A DNA stretch of 40,853 bases, taken from the NCBI GenBank assembly GCA_041676625.1, contig JBAYRN010000044.1, positions 1 to 40,853 of the forward strand, given 5' to 3'. Position 1 is the stretch's first letter; the number at the start of each line of letters is the position of its first letter. This stretch comes from JAEXNA01 sp041676625. GTDB taxonomy: Bacteria > Vulcanimicrobiota > Xenobia > Xenobiales > JADMJV01. A program made the position numbers and the translations under genes. Below are positions 21,727 to 30,202 of this stretch, piece by piece. The notes under the pieces were generated by a model that saw only the letters and a program-made list of their open reading frames with translations, was not told the DNA's origin and did no database searches.

Positions 21727-24240
21727 GTGTTCGATCTGACCGTCGATTTTGATTTCATACCGGCTCCGCTGGCGATCTTCGATTCAGACTTCAGTCCGAA
21801 ATCGGTCAACCACGCCTACCGGACAACCTTCGGCCCGCAAGTTCTCGACGCCCATCGCAGCTGGCTCGAAAAGCATCGAAGCGGAGACCATATCAGCCGC
21901 CTCGATTGCGGGGATTTGCTGGTGTCTTTCGATGCTGAAACCCAATCCATGCGGGAGCGTGCGGCGCTTTCCAGTCAGGCTATGGCTCTCTCCCAGGTGG
22001 GGGCATGGCGATATCATTTACTCAGCGGCCGGCTGGAGTTTTCTCCGGAGATCTATCAGGTGTTCAGTTTTCCCCCGGAGCAGGAGATCAACGCCCAATC
22101 ATTCGCCCCCGTTTTCAGTAAAGAAACCTTGGAAATACTCAATAAGCACTGTGACGCCACCATCCAGACCGGTGAAGAGTTTCACATTGAGCTACCCTTT
22201 AACTCTCCCCTCGATGGAAAATGCCGGTGGATTCGAAGCATCGGCCGAGCAGAGTACGCCGATGGTGTTTGCATCGCCCTTTCAGGCGCGGTCCAAGACA
22301 TCACCGAAAAGCGCGAGACCGCCGAAAGCCTGGCCGAATTGGTCCGAAAGTTCGGATTTGCCCAGCAGTCCTCCGGGTTCGGGGTCTGGGACTATCATCC
22401 CGAATCCAAGGTGTTGCATTGGGACGACGCCCTCTTCGCCCTGTACGACGTGGACAAAACCGGCTTTCAAGCCGGCTTTCAAGACTGGGCGAACTGTGTC
22501 TTACCGGACGACCTGGCGGCTACGGTGGCCCAACTACAGGATGCCGTTCGGGGTAATTCTGAGTTTGATACGGAGTTTCGTATCGTTCTGAAAGACGGGC
22601 GGATCCGATGGCTGAAGGCCACCGCTCACGCCACTCGAGATGCAGAAGGTCGGGCCCTGCGGATGGTTGGTTTCAATTACGACATCACCAACATCAAGAA
22701 AGTCGAAGAGGAGCTCCGGGCTTCCAACGTGCAACTGGAAGCCAGCAACCACCGGCTGGAAGAACTGGCCGCCTCCTCGATGGCCGCCAGCCGGGCCAAG
22801 AGTTCGTTTCTGGCCAATATGAGTCACGAGATCCGGACCCCCATGAACGGAGTGCTGGGACTGACCACTGTGCTACTAGAGACGGAGCTTACTCCCCAGC
22901 AGAGGGACTCGGTCGACATCATTCGCAAGAGTGCCGAGGCCCTCCTCATCTTGATCAACGATCTCCTGGACTTTTCTAAGGTAGAATCCGGAACCGTCCG
23001 GTTAGACCCTGAAGAGGTTGATATTCGCGATGCCGTGGACGATCTGGTGGAGTTCCTGGCCTTGGAAGCGCAGCGCAAAGGTCTCGATTTCTTCTATCGA
23101 GTCAATGCCAACGTTCCGCGCCTGGTCAAGCTCGACCCGGGTCGCTTGAGACAGGTCCTGATCAACCTCGTCGGCAACGCTGTCAAATTTACCCAGGAAG
23201 GCTCGGTCACCCTACTGTTGGATTCCGAGCAAGGAGAGCTCCTCTTCAAAGTCCGCGACACCGGCCCCGGCATTGAGCCGGCCGAGCAGTGCAAAATCTT
23301 TGAACCTTTCACCCGGGGCAAGGCCCTGACCAGCGCGGGAGGTACCGGTCTGGGGTTGGCCATCTGCAAGAGGTTGGCCGTCCTTATGGGAGGCAAGCTT
23401 CTGATGGAGAGCCGCCCCGGTGCGGGTACTTCGTTCTTGTTGAAAATCCCCAGCATCCCGGTGGAGCAGGACCACACCTCCAGGCCGCTGCAAGGAATGA
23501 GGGTCGCCATCACCGGCGGAAAGCCGAAAGAGCGGCGAACGCTATTGCAGAACCTCAGGTTTCTTGGGGCAGAGGTCACAGACCAGCAAGCCGATATCGA
23601 GATCCTGTTCCAGGGGGCCACCTCTGTTTTTCCGGAGGCAGTCCGGTTTCTGGTGGTGCTCGCCTGCGACGCCGCCAAATACGCCGATGTGACCAATCAG
23701 GGGTTTCGAGGCGTGGTGACCAGGCCGTTCCGCCGGCGCCCCCTGGAGTCCCTCCTGTCCAGCGCGCACGAGGCAATAGCGGAGGTTGGAGACCCGAGAG
23801 AGTCGGTCCCCACCTACACCGACCGATATCGCGTGCTGCTGGTGGAAGACAATCTCGTAAATCAAGAAGTGGCGGCCAAAATGCTGGCCAAGATCGGGTG
23901 TTCCTACGACACGGTGAGCAACGGCGAGGATGCCCTGGCTGTATTGAACGAGCAGAAGTACGATCTGATCCTCATGGATCTGCAGATGCCCCGGATGGAC
24001 GGATTTGAGGCCACGGTCAAACTCAAAACCGAGTCGAGCTACAACCTGAACACCGACACTCCGGTGGTGGCGCTCACGGCCCACGCCACCAAAGAGCATC
24101 AGGAGCGGTGCTTCGACGTGGGGATGGCCGACTACCTGACCAAGCCGCTGCGGCTCAACGACCTTCGACGGGTCTTTCAGAAATGGATGCCGGTCCATGG
24201 CGAACCAGCCAGAGCGGTTCAGGCTGAAACCAGTAGATAA
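21727..24240 (+). CDS. soluble PAS hybrid histidine kinase with a degenerate and an active receiver
   Basis: 837 residues from GTG 21727. There are no membrane segments. Order: N-terminal PAS-like region (1-70), PAS (about 85-195), PAS/PAC (about 205-325, ending NYDITNIKK), coiled coil (326-355), HisKA with H367 (MSHEIRTPMNG), HATPase (NLVGNAVKFT, DTGPGIE, GGTGLGL), a receiver-like module (about 590-690, MRVAITGGKPKERRTLLQ) lacking the acidic pocket and a phospho-Asp, then a full receiver with D751 (LILMDLQMPRMDG) and KPL lysine. The PAS domains suggest a cytoplasmic ligand, redox or light signal. No HPt or output regulator is adjacent; it may hand phosphate to a distant HPt. Confidence 0.92.
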   Translation: MFDLTVDFDFIPAPLAIFDSDFSPKSVNHAYRTTFGPQVLDAHRSWLEKHRSGDHISRLDCGDLLVSFDAETQSMRERAALSSQAMALSQVGAWRYHLLSGRLEFSPEIYQVFSFPPEQEINAQSFAPVFSKETLEILNKHCDATIQTGEEFHIELPFNSPLDGKCRWIRSIGRAEYADGVCIALSGAVQDITEKRETAESLAELVRKFGFAQQSSGFGVWDYHPESKVLHWDDALFALYDVDKTGFQAGFQDWANCVLPDDLAATVAQLQDAVRGNSEFDTEFRIVLKDGRIRWLKATAHATRDAEGRALRMVGFNYDITNIKKVEEELRASNVQLEASNHRLEELAASSMAASRAKSSFLANMSHEIRTPMNGVLGLTTVLLETELTPQQRDSVDIIRKSAEALLILINDLLDFSKVESGTVRLDPEEVDIRDAVDDLVEFLALEAQRKGLDFFYRVNANVPRLVKLDPGRLRQVLINLVGNAVKFTQEGSVTLLLDSEQGELLFKVRDTGPGIEPAEQCKIFEPFTRGKALTSAGGTGLGLAICKRLAVLMGGKLLMESRPGAGTSFLLKIPSIPVEQDHTSRPLQGMRVAITGGKPKERRTLLQNLRFLGAEVTDQQADIEILFQGATSVFPEAVRFLVVLACDAAKYADVTNQGFRGVVTRPFRRRPLESLLSSAHEAIAEVGDPRESVPTYTDRYRVLLVEDNLVNQEVAAKMLAKIGCSYDTVSNGEDALAVLNEQKYDLILMDLQMPRMDGFEATVKLKTESSYNLNTDTPVVALTAHATKEHQERCFDVGMADYLTKPLRLNDLRRVFQKWMPVHGEPARAVQAETSR

Positions 24241-24287
24241 TACCAACGGGCAGGACTCTCCCGCCTCTGCGTGAACCGCCGGTCGTT

Positions 24288-25391
24288 ATGTTAAACGCCG
24301 GTATCGTAGGCCTACCCAACGTGGGCAAATCCACGCTCTTCAATGCTCTGACTTCCTCCTTCTCAGCCGAGAGTGCGAACTATCCGTTCTGCACCATCGA
24401 GCCTAACACCGGGGTGGTCAAGGTCAACGACCCCCGACTTTATGTGCTCAAAGAGATCGCCCAGACCCAGAAAGTTATCCCGGCGGTCTTTGAGTTCGTG
24501 GATATCGCCGGTCTGGTCAAAGGAGCCTCCAAAGGCGAAGGACTGGGCAACCAGTTTCTGGCCAACATTCGGGAGGTGGATGCGGTGGTGCACATGGTGC
24601 GTTGCTTCGAGGACGAGAACATCCAGCACGTGGAAGGCTCGGTGGACCCGGTGCGAGACGTGGAAACCATCATGATTGAGCTCTGCCTGGCCGACGCCGC
24701 TTCCATCGAAAAGCGCATGCCCCGGCTGAAGAAAGCTGTTATGGCGCGCGACGCCGAAGGCATCGCCGAGAAAGAGCTTTACGAGAGAATTCTGCCGATC
24801 GTGGAAGAGGGCCACACCATCAAGATGGCCGACTTCAACGAAGAAGAGCAAAACATTCTGAAACGCTCCGGTCTCTTGTGCGTGAAACCGATCCTTTACG
24901 TTGGCAACGTGGCCGAAGAAGATCTGGCCGATCCCAGCGCCAACCCCCACTACCGGGCGCTTTCGGAGTTGGCCGCTTCGGAGGGACGACCGATCGTGCC
25001 GATCTCGGCTCAGATCGAGGCCGAACTCCAAAGTCTGGAAGAGGAAAAAGAGAAACAAGACTATCTGGAAAGCTTGGGGGTGGAATCTTCGGGGGTCGAC
25101 CAACTGATCCAGGGCGCGTTTGCCTTATTGGGGTTGGAAACCTACTTCACCGCCGGGGAAAAAGAAGTCCGCGCCTGGCCCTTCAAAGCTGGCTCAAAGG
25201 CTCCCCAGTGCGCCGGAATCATCCACACCGACTTCGAAAAAGGTTTCATTCGTGCCGAAGTGACGGCCTACGACGACTACGTACGATTAAACGGCGAGAA
25301 GGGCGCTCGAGAAGAAGGCGTGCTGCGCCTGGAAGGCAAGGAGTACGTGGTGAAAGACGGGGATGTCATGCATTTCCGATTCAACGTCTGA
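24288..25391 (+). CDS. ychF: YchF/Ola1-family nucleotide-binding protein
   Basis: 367 residues, full length. P-loop GLPNVGKST (8-16), switch region NYPFCTIEPN, the G3 motif DIAGLVKGASKGEGLGNQF, and the C-terminal TGS-like domain ending in EGVLRLEGKEYVVKDGDVMHFRFNV are all present. YchF binds ATP rather than GTP through a changed G4 motif and associates with ribosomes; in E. coli it affects oxidative stress response and translation. The stop overlaps the asnB start by one base (TGATG), so the two are translationally coupled. Confidence 0.97.
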   Translation: MLNAGIVGLPNVGKSTLFNALTSSFSAESANYPFCTIEPNTGVVKVNDPRLYVLKEIAQTQKVIPAVFEFVDIAGLVKGASKGEGLGNQFLANIREVDAVVHMVRCFEDENIQHVEGSVDPVRDVETIMIELCLADAASIEKRMPRLKKAVMARDAEGIAEKELYERILPIVEEGHTIKMADFNEEEQNILKRSGLLCVKPILYVGNVAEEDLADPSANPHYRALSELAASEGRPIVPISAQIEAELQSLEEEKEKQDYLESLGVESSGVDQLIQGAFALLGLETYFTAGEKEVRAWPFKAGSKAPQCAGIIHTDFEKGFIRAEVTAYDDYVRLNGEKGAREEGVLRLEGKEYVVKDGDVMHFRFNV

Positions 25392-27388
25392 TGTGCGGGA
25401 TCGCTGGAGCCTTCGATCTGGAGGCCCGGCGGGATTTCTCAGCACAAAGACTATCGCTCATGGGTGCCGCCATCCGGCACCGGGGCCCGGACGAATCCGG
25501 TTCCTTCCTCAGAGGTGGAGTGGCGCTTCACAATCAACGGCTCTCCATCGTGGATCTCCAATCCGGTGGTCAACCGATCTACAACGAAGATCGAACCGTG
25601 GTGGCCGTTTTTAACGGAGAGATCTTCAACCACCTGGAGCTTCGCCAGGAACTCGAAAAAAAGGGCCACCAGTTTCGCTCCTCCACCGACACCGAGGTCC
25701 TGGTGCACCTGTGGGAGGAGCACGGGCGTTCGCTGGTGGATCATCTGGAGGGTCAGTTTGCCCTGGCCATCTACGACAGCAACAAGCACTCTCTCTTTCT
25801 AGCCAGAGATCCTTTTGGTGTCTGCCCGCTCTTTATCCACCGAACCGCCGACGGCTGGCTGCTCTTCGCTTCGGAGATCAAGGCTCTGCTGGCCTCGGGG
25901 CTTCTGAAAGCTGAATTGGACCCTCGCGGGGTGGATCACATCTTCACTTTTTTTGCCATGGGTACCCGACGAACGATGTTTTCCGGGGTGGAGTCACTTC
26001 CCCAGGGCCACGCCCTGCTGATAGCGCGGGACGGATCGACAGAAGAGTTTCAGTTCTTCGATCACGACTTTCCGGAGCAAGGCCGGGAGCGCGGCGGAGA
26101 CCCCGATCAGTTGGCTGGCGAGTTCGGTGAGCTTCTGCAGTGCTCGGTGGAGCTTCGACTGCGCGCCGACGTGCCGGTGGTCAGCTACCTCTCGGGCGGG
26201 GTCGACAGCAGCCTGGTGGCCCGTCTGGCCGGCGACGTGTTGGCCGGACGAGGCCAGAAGCTAGAGACCTTTACCATCCAGATACCAAACCCCAGGCTCG
26301 ATGAAACAGAACTGGCCTTACGAACCGCGCAGTTACTCGGGACTCACCCCCTGACCATAACCTGCGGAGATAAGGAGATCGCCGAGACCTACCCGGCCCT
26401 CATCGCCAGCGCCGAAACTCCGGTCATCGACACCTCCTCGGCCGCCTTGCACCGCCTGGCCGGCAAGGTCAGAGAGTGTGGATACAAGGTCACCCTGACC
26501 GGTGAAGGAGCCGACGAAGCGCTGGCCGGCTATCCCTGGCACAAGTATTCCAAGCTCTTTCGATTCTTGGACCGGATCGGACTCCAGAATCGCTGGCGCA
26601 AGAGATTCACCGGACGCGCAGGCCGGGGGCGTCTGCCCTGGGAGTTTTATCAGCAGCGCTACCAACGCCTGGGCGGCTATCACGCTATGAGCGATCTCTA
26701 TGTTTTTTGCGGTCTCTCCGGTTCTCGTCTCTTTCACAACGACTTTCTGGATCAGATTCATCGGGCCGGACTCGATGCTACCGCCGATGTGGAATTGCCC
26801 CTGGAGAAGATGAAACAGTGGGATCCCCTCAACCGCTCCCTCTACCTGGGCTACAAGATCATGCTGGCCGGTCTACTCATGACCCACAAAGGCGATCGAC
26901 CGGCTCTGGCCCACGGAGTGGAGGCTCGTTTCCCCTTTTTGGATCGAGAGCTGATCAGGTTCTGCAACAGTCTGGCCCCCGACCTCAAGCTTCGGGGCTT
27001 TCAACAGGACAAGTTCTTGCTCCGGAGGTTTGCCCTGAACCACCTCGACCCACAGGTGGCCAGGCGCCCCAAGCATATCTTCCGGGCCGCCTACGCCGGG
27101 AGTTTTCTGAACCCGACACAACCTTACGTGGAGCAACTCCTTTCCGAGGAAAGCCTGAAGAAAACCGGCCTCTTCGATGAACCCACGGTCCGGCACTTTC
27201 AGCAGGTCCTGTCCAGGCCGCACTTACGCTGGGGCCCCCATATGCTCAAGGAGGTCGGTATGGTTGGGGTCATCTCCACCCAACTCTGGCATCACTTGTT
27301 TCTAGGCAGTGACCTTTGCGAACTTTCCCCCTGGAGCCCACCCAGCCAGATCAGCGCCCAAACACAGCCCGAACAAAAATTATCATAG
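25391..27388 (+). CDS. asnB: asparagine synthase (glutamine-hydrolysing)
   Basis: 665 residues from ATG 25391, chosen because it places the catalytic Cys at position 2 (MCGIAGAFDL). Glutaminase residues include R49, N75-G76-E77 (FNGEIFN) and D100. The synthetase P-loop is SGGVDSS (268-274), and TGEGADEALAGY is the aspartyl-AMP region. Ammonia from glutamine is channelled to beta-aspartyl-AMP. The length fits the 600-670-residue AsnB type common in polysaccharide or peptide clusters, so a modified substrate cannot be excluded. It overlaps ychF by one base. The frame is also open upstream through ychF, but that is a shadow. Confidence 0.95.
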   Translation: MCGIAGAFDLEARRDFSAQRLSLMGAAIRHRGPDESGSFLRGGVALHNQRLSIVDLQSGGQPIYNEDRTVVAVFNGEIFNHLELRQELEKKGHQFRSSTDTEVLVHLWEEHGRSLVDHLEGQFALAIYDSNKHSLFLARDPFGVCPLFIHRTADGWLLFASEIKALLASGLLKAELDPRGVDHIFTFFAMGTRRTMFSGVESLPQGHALLIARDGSTEEFQFFDHDFPEQGRERGGDPDQLAGEFGELLQCSVELRLRADVPVVSYLSGGVDSSLVARLAGDVLAGRGQKLETFTIQIPNPRLDETELALRTAQLLGTHPLTITCGDKEIAETYPALIASAETPVIDTSSAALHRLAGKVRECGYKVTLTGEGADEALAGYPWHKYSKLFRFLDRIGLQNRWRKRFTGRAGRGRLPWEFYQQRYQRLGGYHAMSDLYVFCGLSGSRLFHNDFLDQIHRAGLDATADVELPLEKMKQWDPLNRSLYLGYKIMLAGLLMTHKGDRPALAHGVEARFPFLDRELIRFCNSLAPDLKLRGFQQDKFLLRRFALNHLDPQVARRPKHIFRAAYAGSFLNPTQPYVEQLLSEESLKKTGLFDEPTVRHFQQVLSRPHLRWGPHMLKEVGMVGVISTQLWHHLFLGSDLCELSPWSPPSQISAQTQPEQKLS

Positions 27389-27450
27389 AGAACGTAATTT
27401 CGATCTATATTCCCTAAAGGAATTGTTTCGCCCATCTAAAATTTTACCTG
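27389..27450 (+). promoter_or_regulatory. AT-rich leader before terC
   Basis: This short AT-rich gap differs from its GC-rich surroundings. It contains TATATT (27406-27411) and TAAAAT (27437-27442), either of which could be a -10 element. No ribosome-binding site stands at a normal distance from ATG 27451, so the mRNA may be leaderless or have a very short leader. It is too short to hold a yybP-ykoY manganese riboswitch, which often precedes terC. Confidence 0.3.
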
Positions 27451-28245
27451 ATGGAATGGCTAGCAAATCCAGAAATCTGGATCGCATTGATAACTCTGAC
27501 GGTTCTTGAAATCGTCCTCGGCATCGACAACATCATCTTTATCTCCATCATCGCCGCCAAGCTGCCCAAAGAGGAGCAGCCGCGAGCCCGCAAGTTAGGC
27601 CTTCTTATGGCCATGGGCACACGGATTTTGCTGCTGCTCACTCTGAGTGAGATCGTTCGACTCACCAATCCACTTTTTACGGTTCCCTATTGGGGCAAGT
27701 CGTTTTCCGGGAGAGATCTCATCCTCTTCTGCGGCGGTCTGTTCCTACTCTACAAGTCGACCCATGAGATCCACGAGAAGATGGAGGGAAGCGATCACGA
27801 TCAGGATGGGACGGCCGAGCACGCCACTGCAAACAGTTTCGGAAAGGTCCTGCTCTCCATCGCTGTTCTGGATATCGTGTTCAGCCTGGATTCGGTGATA
27901 ACCGCGGTGGGAATGGTCAAGGACGTCGAGGTCATGATCGCGGCGATCGTCATCGCCGTGGGCACCATGATGCTGGCCGCCGAGTCGATCGCCGAGTTCG
28001 TCGAGGAGCACCCCACCGTGAAAATGCTGGCCCTCTCGTTCTTGCTCCTGATCGGCCTGAGCCTGGTAGGCGAAGGTCTCGGCCACCATATACCCAAGGC
28101 CTACATCTACTTCTCCATGGGCTTCTCGGCCTTCGTGGAGTTTTTGAACCTCAGAGCCAAGAAAAAGCGGGATCCCGTGCGCATCCACCAACCTCGACTG
28201 TCGGACATCGAAAGGGCTGAACGAATTTCCCAAGACCAGGTCTAA
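27451..28245 (+). CDS. TerC-family integral membrane protein
   Basis: 264 residues with about 7 membrane segments. The family signatures are EIVLGIDNIIFIS (D26, N27) in the first helix and DIVFSLDSVITAVGM in the fifth, whose acidic residues line a cation path. TerC/Alx proteins export Mn2+ or work with secreted metalloproteins. A hydrophilic, His/Asp-rich loop (HEIHEKMEGSDHDQDGTAEH, about 105-125) could bind metal. It ends just before the repeat element in front of phaC. Confidence 0.93.
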   Translation: MEWLANPEIWIALITLTVLEIVLGIDNIIFISIIAAKLPKEEQPRARKLGLLMAMGTRILLLLTLSEIVRLTNPLFTVPYWGKSFSGRDLILFCGGLFLLYKSTHEIHEKMEGSDHDQDGTAEHATANSFGKVLLSIAVLDIVFSLDSVITAVGMVKDVEVMIAAIVIAVGTMMLAAESIAEFVEEHPTVKMLALSFLLLIGLSLVGEGLGHHIPKAYIYFSMGFSAFVEFLNLRAKKKRDPVRIHQPRLSDIERAERISQDQV

Positions 28246-28246
28246 G

Positions 28247-28265
28247 GCTGCAACCCGTCTGCAAC
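28247..28265 (+). promoter_or_regulatory. direct repeat upstream of phaC, matching 1615-1633
   Basis: GCTGCAACCCGTCTGCAAC holds two TGCAAC units 11 bp apart, 22 bp before the phaC start. It matches 15 of 19 positions of the element upstream of the acyl-CoA synthetase, including all of TGCAACCCG. A common regulator of acyl-CoA formation and PHA synthesis is the simplest explanation. Confidence 0.5.
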
Positions 28266-28271
28266 AATCGC

Positions 28272-28287
28272 GCCCTAGATTCAGGGC
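28272..28287 (+). promoter_or_regulatory. inverted repeat covering the phaC translation start
   Basis: GCCCT (28272-28276) and AGGGC (28283-28287) flank a 6-nt loop, ending at the base before ATG 28288. The only ribosome-binding-like bases, AGGG, lie in the 3' arm, so the hairpin would hide the translation start. It might also be a DNA operator half. Confidence 0.35.
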
Positions 28288-29328
28288 ATGGAAACTCTAC
28301 AACCTTCTTTCACCAAGATATCCCGCTGGAACAGTATCATCAGCGGCCGGGAAACCGTGGAAATCGGTCGAACACCCAAAGAGGTCGTCTATCGGAGAGA
28401 CCTCCTGACCCTCTACCGTTTCGAGCGAGAAACTCCGGCCACTTGCGAGCACCCGATTCTCATTTCCTACTCTCTGATCAACCGGCCGGCGGTCATGGAT
28501 CTGCTGCCCGGACGGAGCGTCGTGGAGAAACTGCTGGAAGCCGGCTTCGAGGTCTACCTCATCGATTGGGGGGTACCCACCGCCCTGGACTATCATGCGG
28601 GGCTCGACACCTACATCAACCTTTATCTTCGAATCGCCCTGAAAGAGACGCTGAAGCACTCCGGTCGCTCCGAACTCCACCTCTTCGGTTACTGCATGGG
28701 CGGCACCCTGGCCGCCATCGCCACCGCGCTTCGGCCCCGTGGCGTCCGCAGCCTGGCGCTGTTGGGCACGCCTCTGAACTTTCGATCCGAGGAACTCCTC
28801 TACCGCTGGAGCGCCGACCCAAGCATCAACAAACCGGAACAGTTGGTGGAGGCCTGGCGAGTCGCCCCGGCCTGGAACTTTGAGTCGTTCTCTCTCTTGA
28901 CCCTAGAGCGCAAGCCGGAGATGCTGAAGGCCCTCTACAACCGCCTTGAAGACGAAGGGTTCGTGGAGTCCTACATGGCCATGGAGCGCTGGGTGGGAGA
29001 CAATATCCCCATGGCCGCCTCCGTCTTCCAGGAGTTCGTCCGAGGCTGCTTTCTCAACAACGACCTCATTGAAGGCCGGATGGAAGTGGGAGGCAGACGG
29101 GTCGACCTGAAATCTATTACGCTCCCCGTTCTTGGCATCATCGGCGAGGCCGATCACCTGGTCCCCCCGGAAACCACCGGGATCGACCACGATCTTTTCC
29201 CCAACGGAGAGTTCCTCCGCTTTCCTTCCGGCCACGTGGGCCTTTCCGTCAGCAGCAAATCCCACAGCGCCCTCTGGCCTCAGGTCTGCAACTGGCTCTG
29301 CAACCAGGACGCAACCGAAAACAAATAG
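28288..29328 (+). CDS. phaC: poly(R)-hydroxyalkanoate synthase, class III/IV catalytic subunit
   Basis: 346 residues, the length of class III/IV PhaC (about 350-360), not class I/II (about 560-600). The catalytic triad is visible: C136 in the lipase-like box GYCMGG, D289 in GEADHLVPP, and H316 in PSGHVGLSVS. The Cys replaces the usual Ser of lipases and carries the growing polyester. The enzyme polymerises 3-hydroxyacyl-CoA on the granule surface and needs a PhaE or PhaR partner; the two genes that follow are candidates. The RBS is weak and possibly masked by a hairpin. No phaA, phaB or phaJ is in the window. Confidence 0.95.
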   Translation: METLQPSFTKISRWNSIISGRETVEIGRTPKEVVYRRDLLTLYRFERETPATCEHPILISYSLINRPAVMDLLPGRSVVEKLLEAGFEVYLIDWGVPTALDYHAGLDTYINLYLRIALKETLKHSGRSELHLFGYCMGGTLAAIATALRPRGVRSLALLGTPLNFRSEELLYRWSADPSINKPEQLVEAWRVAPAWNFESFSLLTLERKPEMLKALYNRLEDEGFVESYMAMERWVGDNIPMAASVFQEFVRGCFLNNDLIEGRMEVGGRRVDLKSITLPVLGIIGEADHLVPPETTGIDHDLFPNGEFLRFPSGHVGLSVSSKSHSALWPQVCNWLCNQDATENK

Positions 29329-29360
29329 ACTAACCTTAGTCACAAATCTGGAGAATACAA

Positions 29361-29822
29361 ATGATCAACGGAACCGCAGAACAATTTCAAAAATTTGTCA
29401 CCGATTATAACAACATGATGATGGACGGTTGGTCCAGTTGGACCAAGCAGACCATCCAGTCGGATGCCTTCACCTCCGCTTCCGGAGCCTTCATGGACTG
29501 GTCGCTGGCCACCCACAAAATGATGAGCGAACTCTCGGGTCAGGTTATGGAAAGCCTGGATGTCCCCAAGCGCTCGGACCTGGCTCGGGTTTCTGCTCAA
29601 GTCCAGTCCGTGGAGAGTCGGTTGCTGGATCAGCAGGACAGTCAGGAAGAGTTGCGGGAGCTTCTCATGACCATCATCCAGAAGATCGATAACCTGCCCG
29701 CCCCGGTACCTGCTCCAGAGCAGGCCACCACGGTCGAGCCGGCAACGGAAAAGAAGCCTGGCACCAGCAAGGCCTCGGCCACCGGCAAGGTGCGAAAAAC
29801 CCCCAAGAAAGAGAGCCGCTAG
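29361..29822 (+). CDS. PhaE/PhaR-like PHA synthase subunit with basic tail
   Basis: 153 residues, good GGAGAA site upstream. It is helical. The segment SLDVPKRSDLARVSAQVQSV (65-84) resembles the conserved C-terminal part of PhaE/PhaR, where a P-T/K-R/K-x-D/E turn leads into a coiled coil. Residues 113 onward form a Pro/Ala/Lys-rich tail (KKPGTSKASATGKVRKTPKK) like the basic, DNA-binding tails of PhaF-type phasins. It may therefore both activate PhaC and tie granules to DNA (inference). It is much shorter than class III PhaE (about 300-400 residues). Its position 32 bp after phaC supports the role. Confidence 0.75.
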   Translation: MINGTAEQFQKFVTDYNNMMMDGWSSWTKQTIQSDAFTSASGAFMDWSLATHKMMSELSGQVMESLDVPKRSDLARVSAQVQSVESRLLDQQDSQEELRELLMTIIQKIDNLPAPVPAPEQATTVEPATEKKPGTSKASATGKVRKTPKKESR

Positions 29823-29825
29823 AGC

Positions 29826-30167
29826 ATGAAGAGCGTAGAGATGAATCCCCTCGGGTTTGCCATGGATTCCTGGGTCAAGAGCCTGGGCTCCCTGTGCTGG
29901 GCCCAGGATCAAACCGACCAGCTCGTCTCCTCCTGGATGTCCCAGGGCAAACTGGCCCGGGAGCACGGCTGCGAAGTGGCTCGCCAACTGGCCGAGCAGG
30001 CCAAACGAAATCAGGTTGAACTGCAAAAGTTCATCCACAACAGTGTGGCCCTCTCCATGGAGACCATGCAGACGCAGCATCAGAAACAGATGTCAGAAAT
30101 GAAAGATCAGGTCGTTCAGATGGGGCGATTGATGGATGAGCTATCCCGCAAGGTGGAAACGAAATAG
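29826..30167 (+). CDS. phasin-like helical protein of the PHA operon
   Basis: 113 residues starting 3 bp after the previous stop. Almost wholly helical: an amphipathic N-terminal half (MDSWVKSLGSLCWAQDQTDQ, then SWMSQGKLAREHG) and a C-terminal coiled coil (KQMSEMKDQVVQMGRLMDEL). This is the layout of phasins and of small PhaR subunits that coat PHA granules. No specific phasin signature is recognisable, so assignment rests on pattern and operon position. A three-part synthase of PhaC plus two small helical subunits is possible. Confidence 0.7.
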   Translation: MKSVEMNPLGFAMDSWVKSLGSLCWAQDQTDQLVSSWMSQGKLAREHGCEVARQLAEQAKRNQVELQKFIHNSVALSMETMQTQHQKQMSEMKDQVVQMGRLMDELSRKVETK

Positions 30168-30202
30168 AAGGATCAGGATGCTCGTGCTGCAAATCGCGCG
30201 GC

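Noticed and set aside
24878..25390. Upstream extension of asnB through ychF
   Set aside because: AsnB requires Cys immediately after the initiator Met, which fixes the start at 25391.
27389..27450. Manganese (yybP-ykoY) riboswitch before terC
   Set aside because: Only 62 bp are available and no conserved core is visible.
29286..29304. Two further TGCAAC copies near the end of phaC
   Set aside because: They lie inside coding sequence and encode two Cys-Asn pairs, 12 bp apart with a different spacer; treated as chance.
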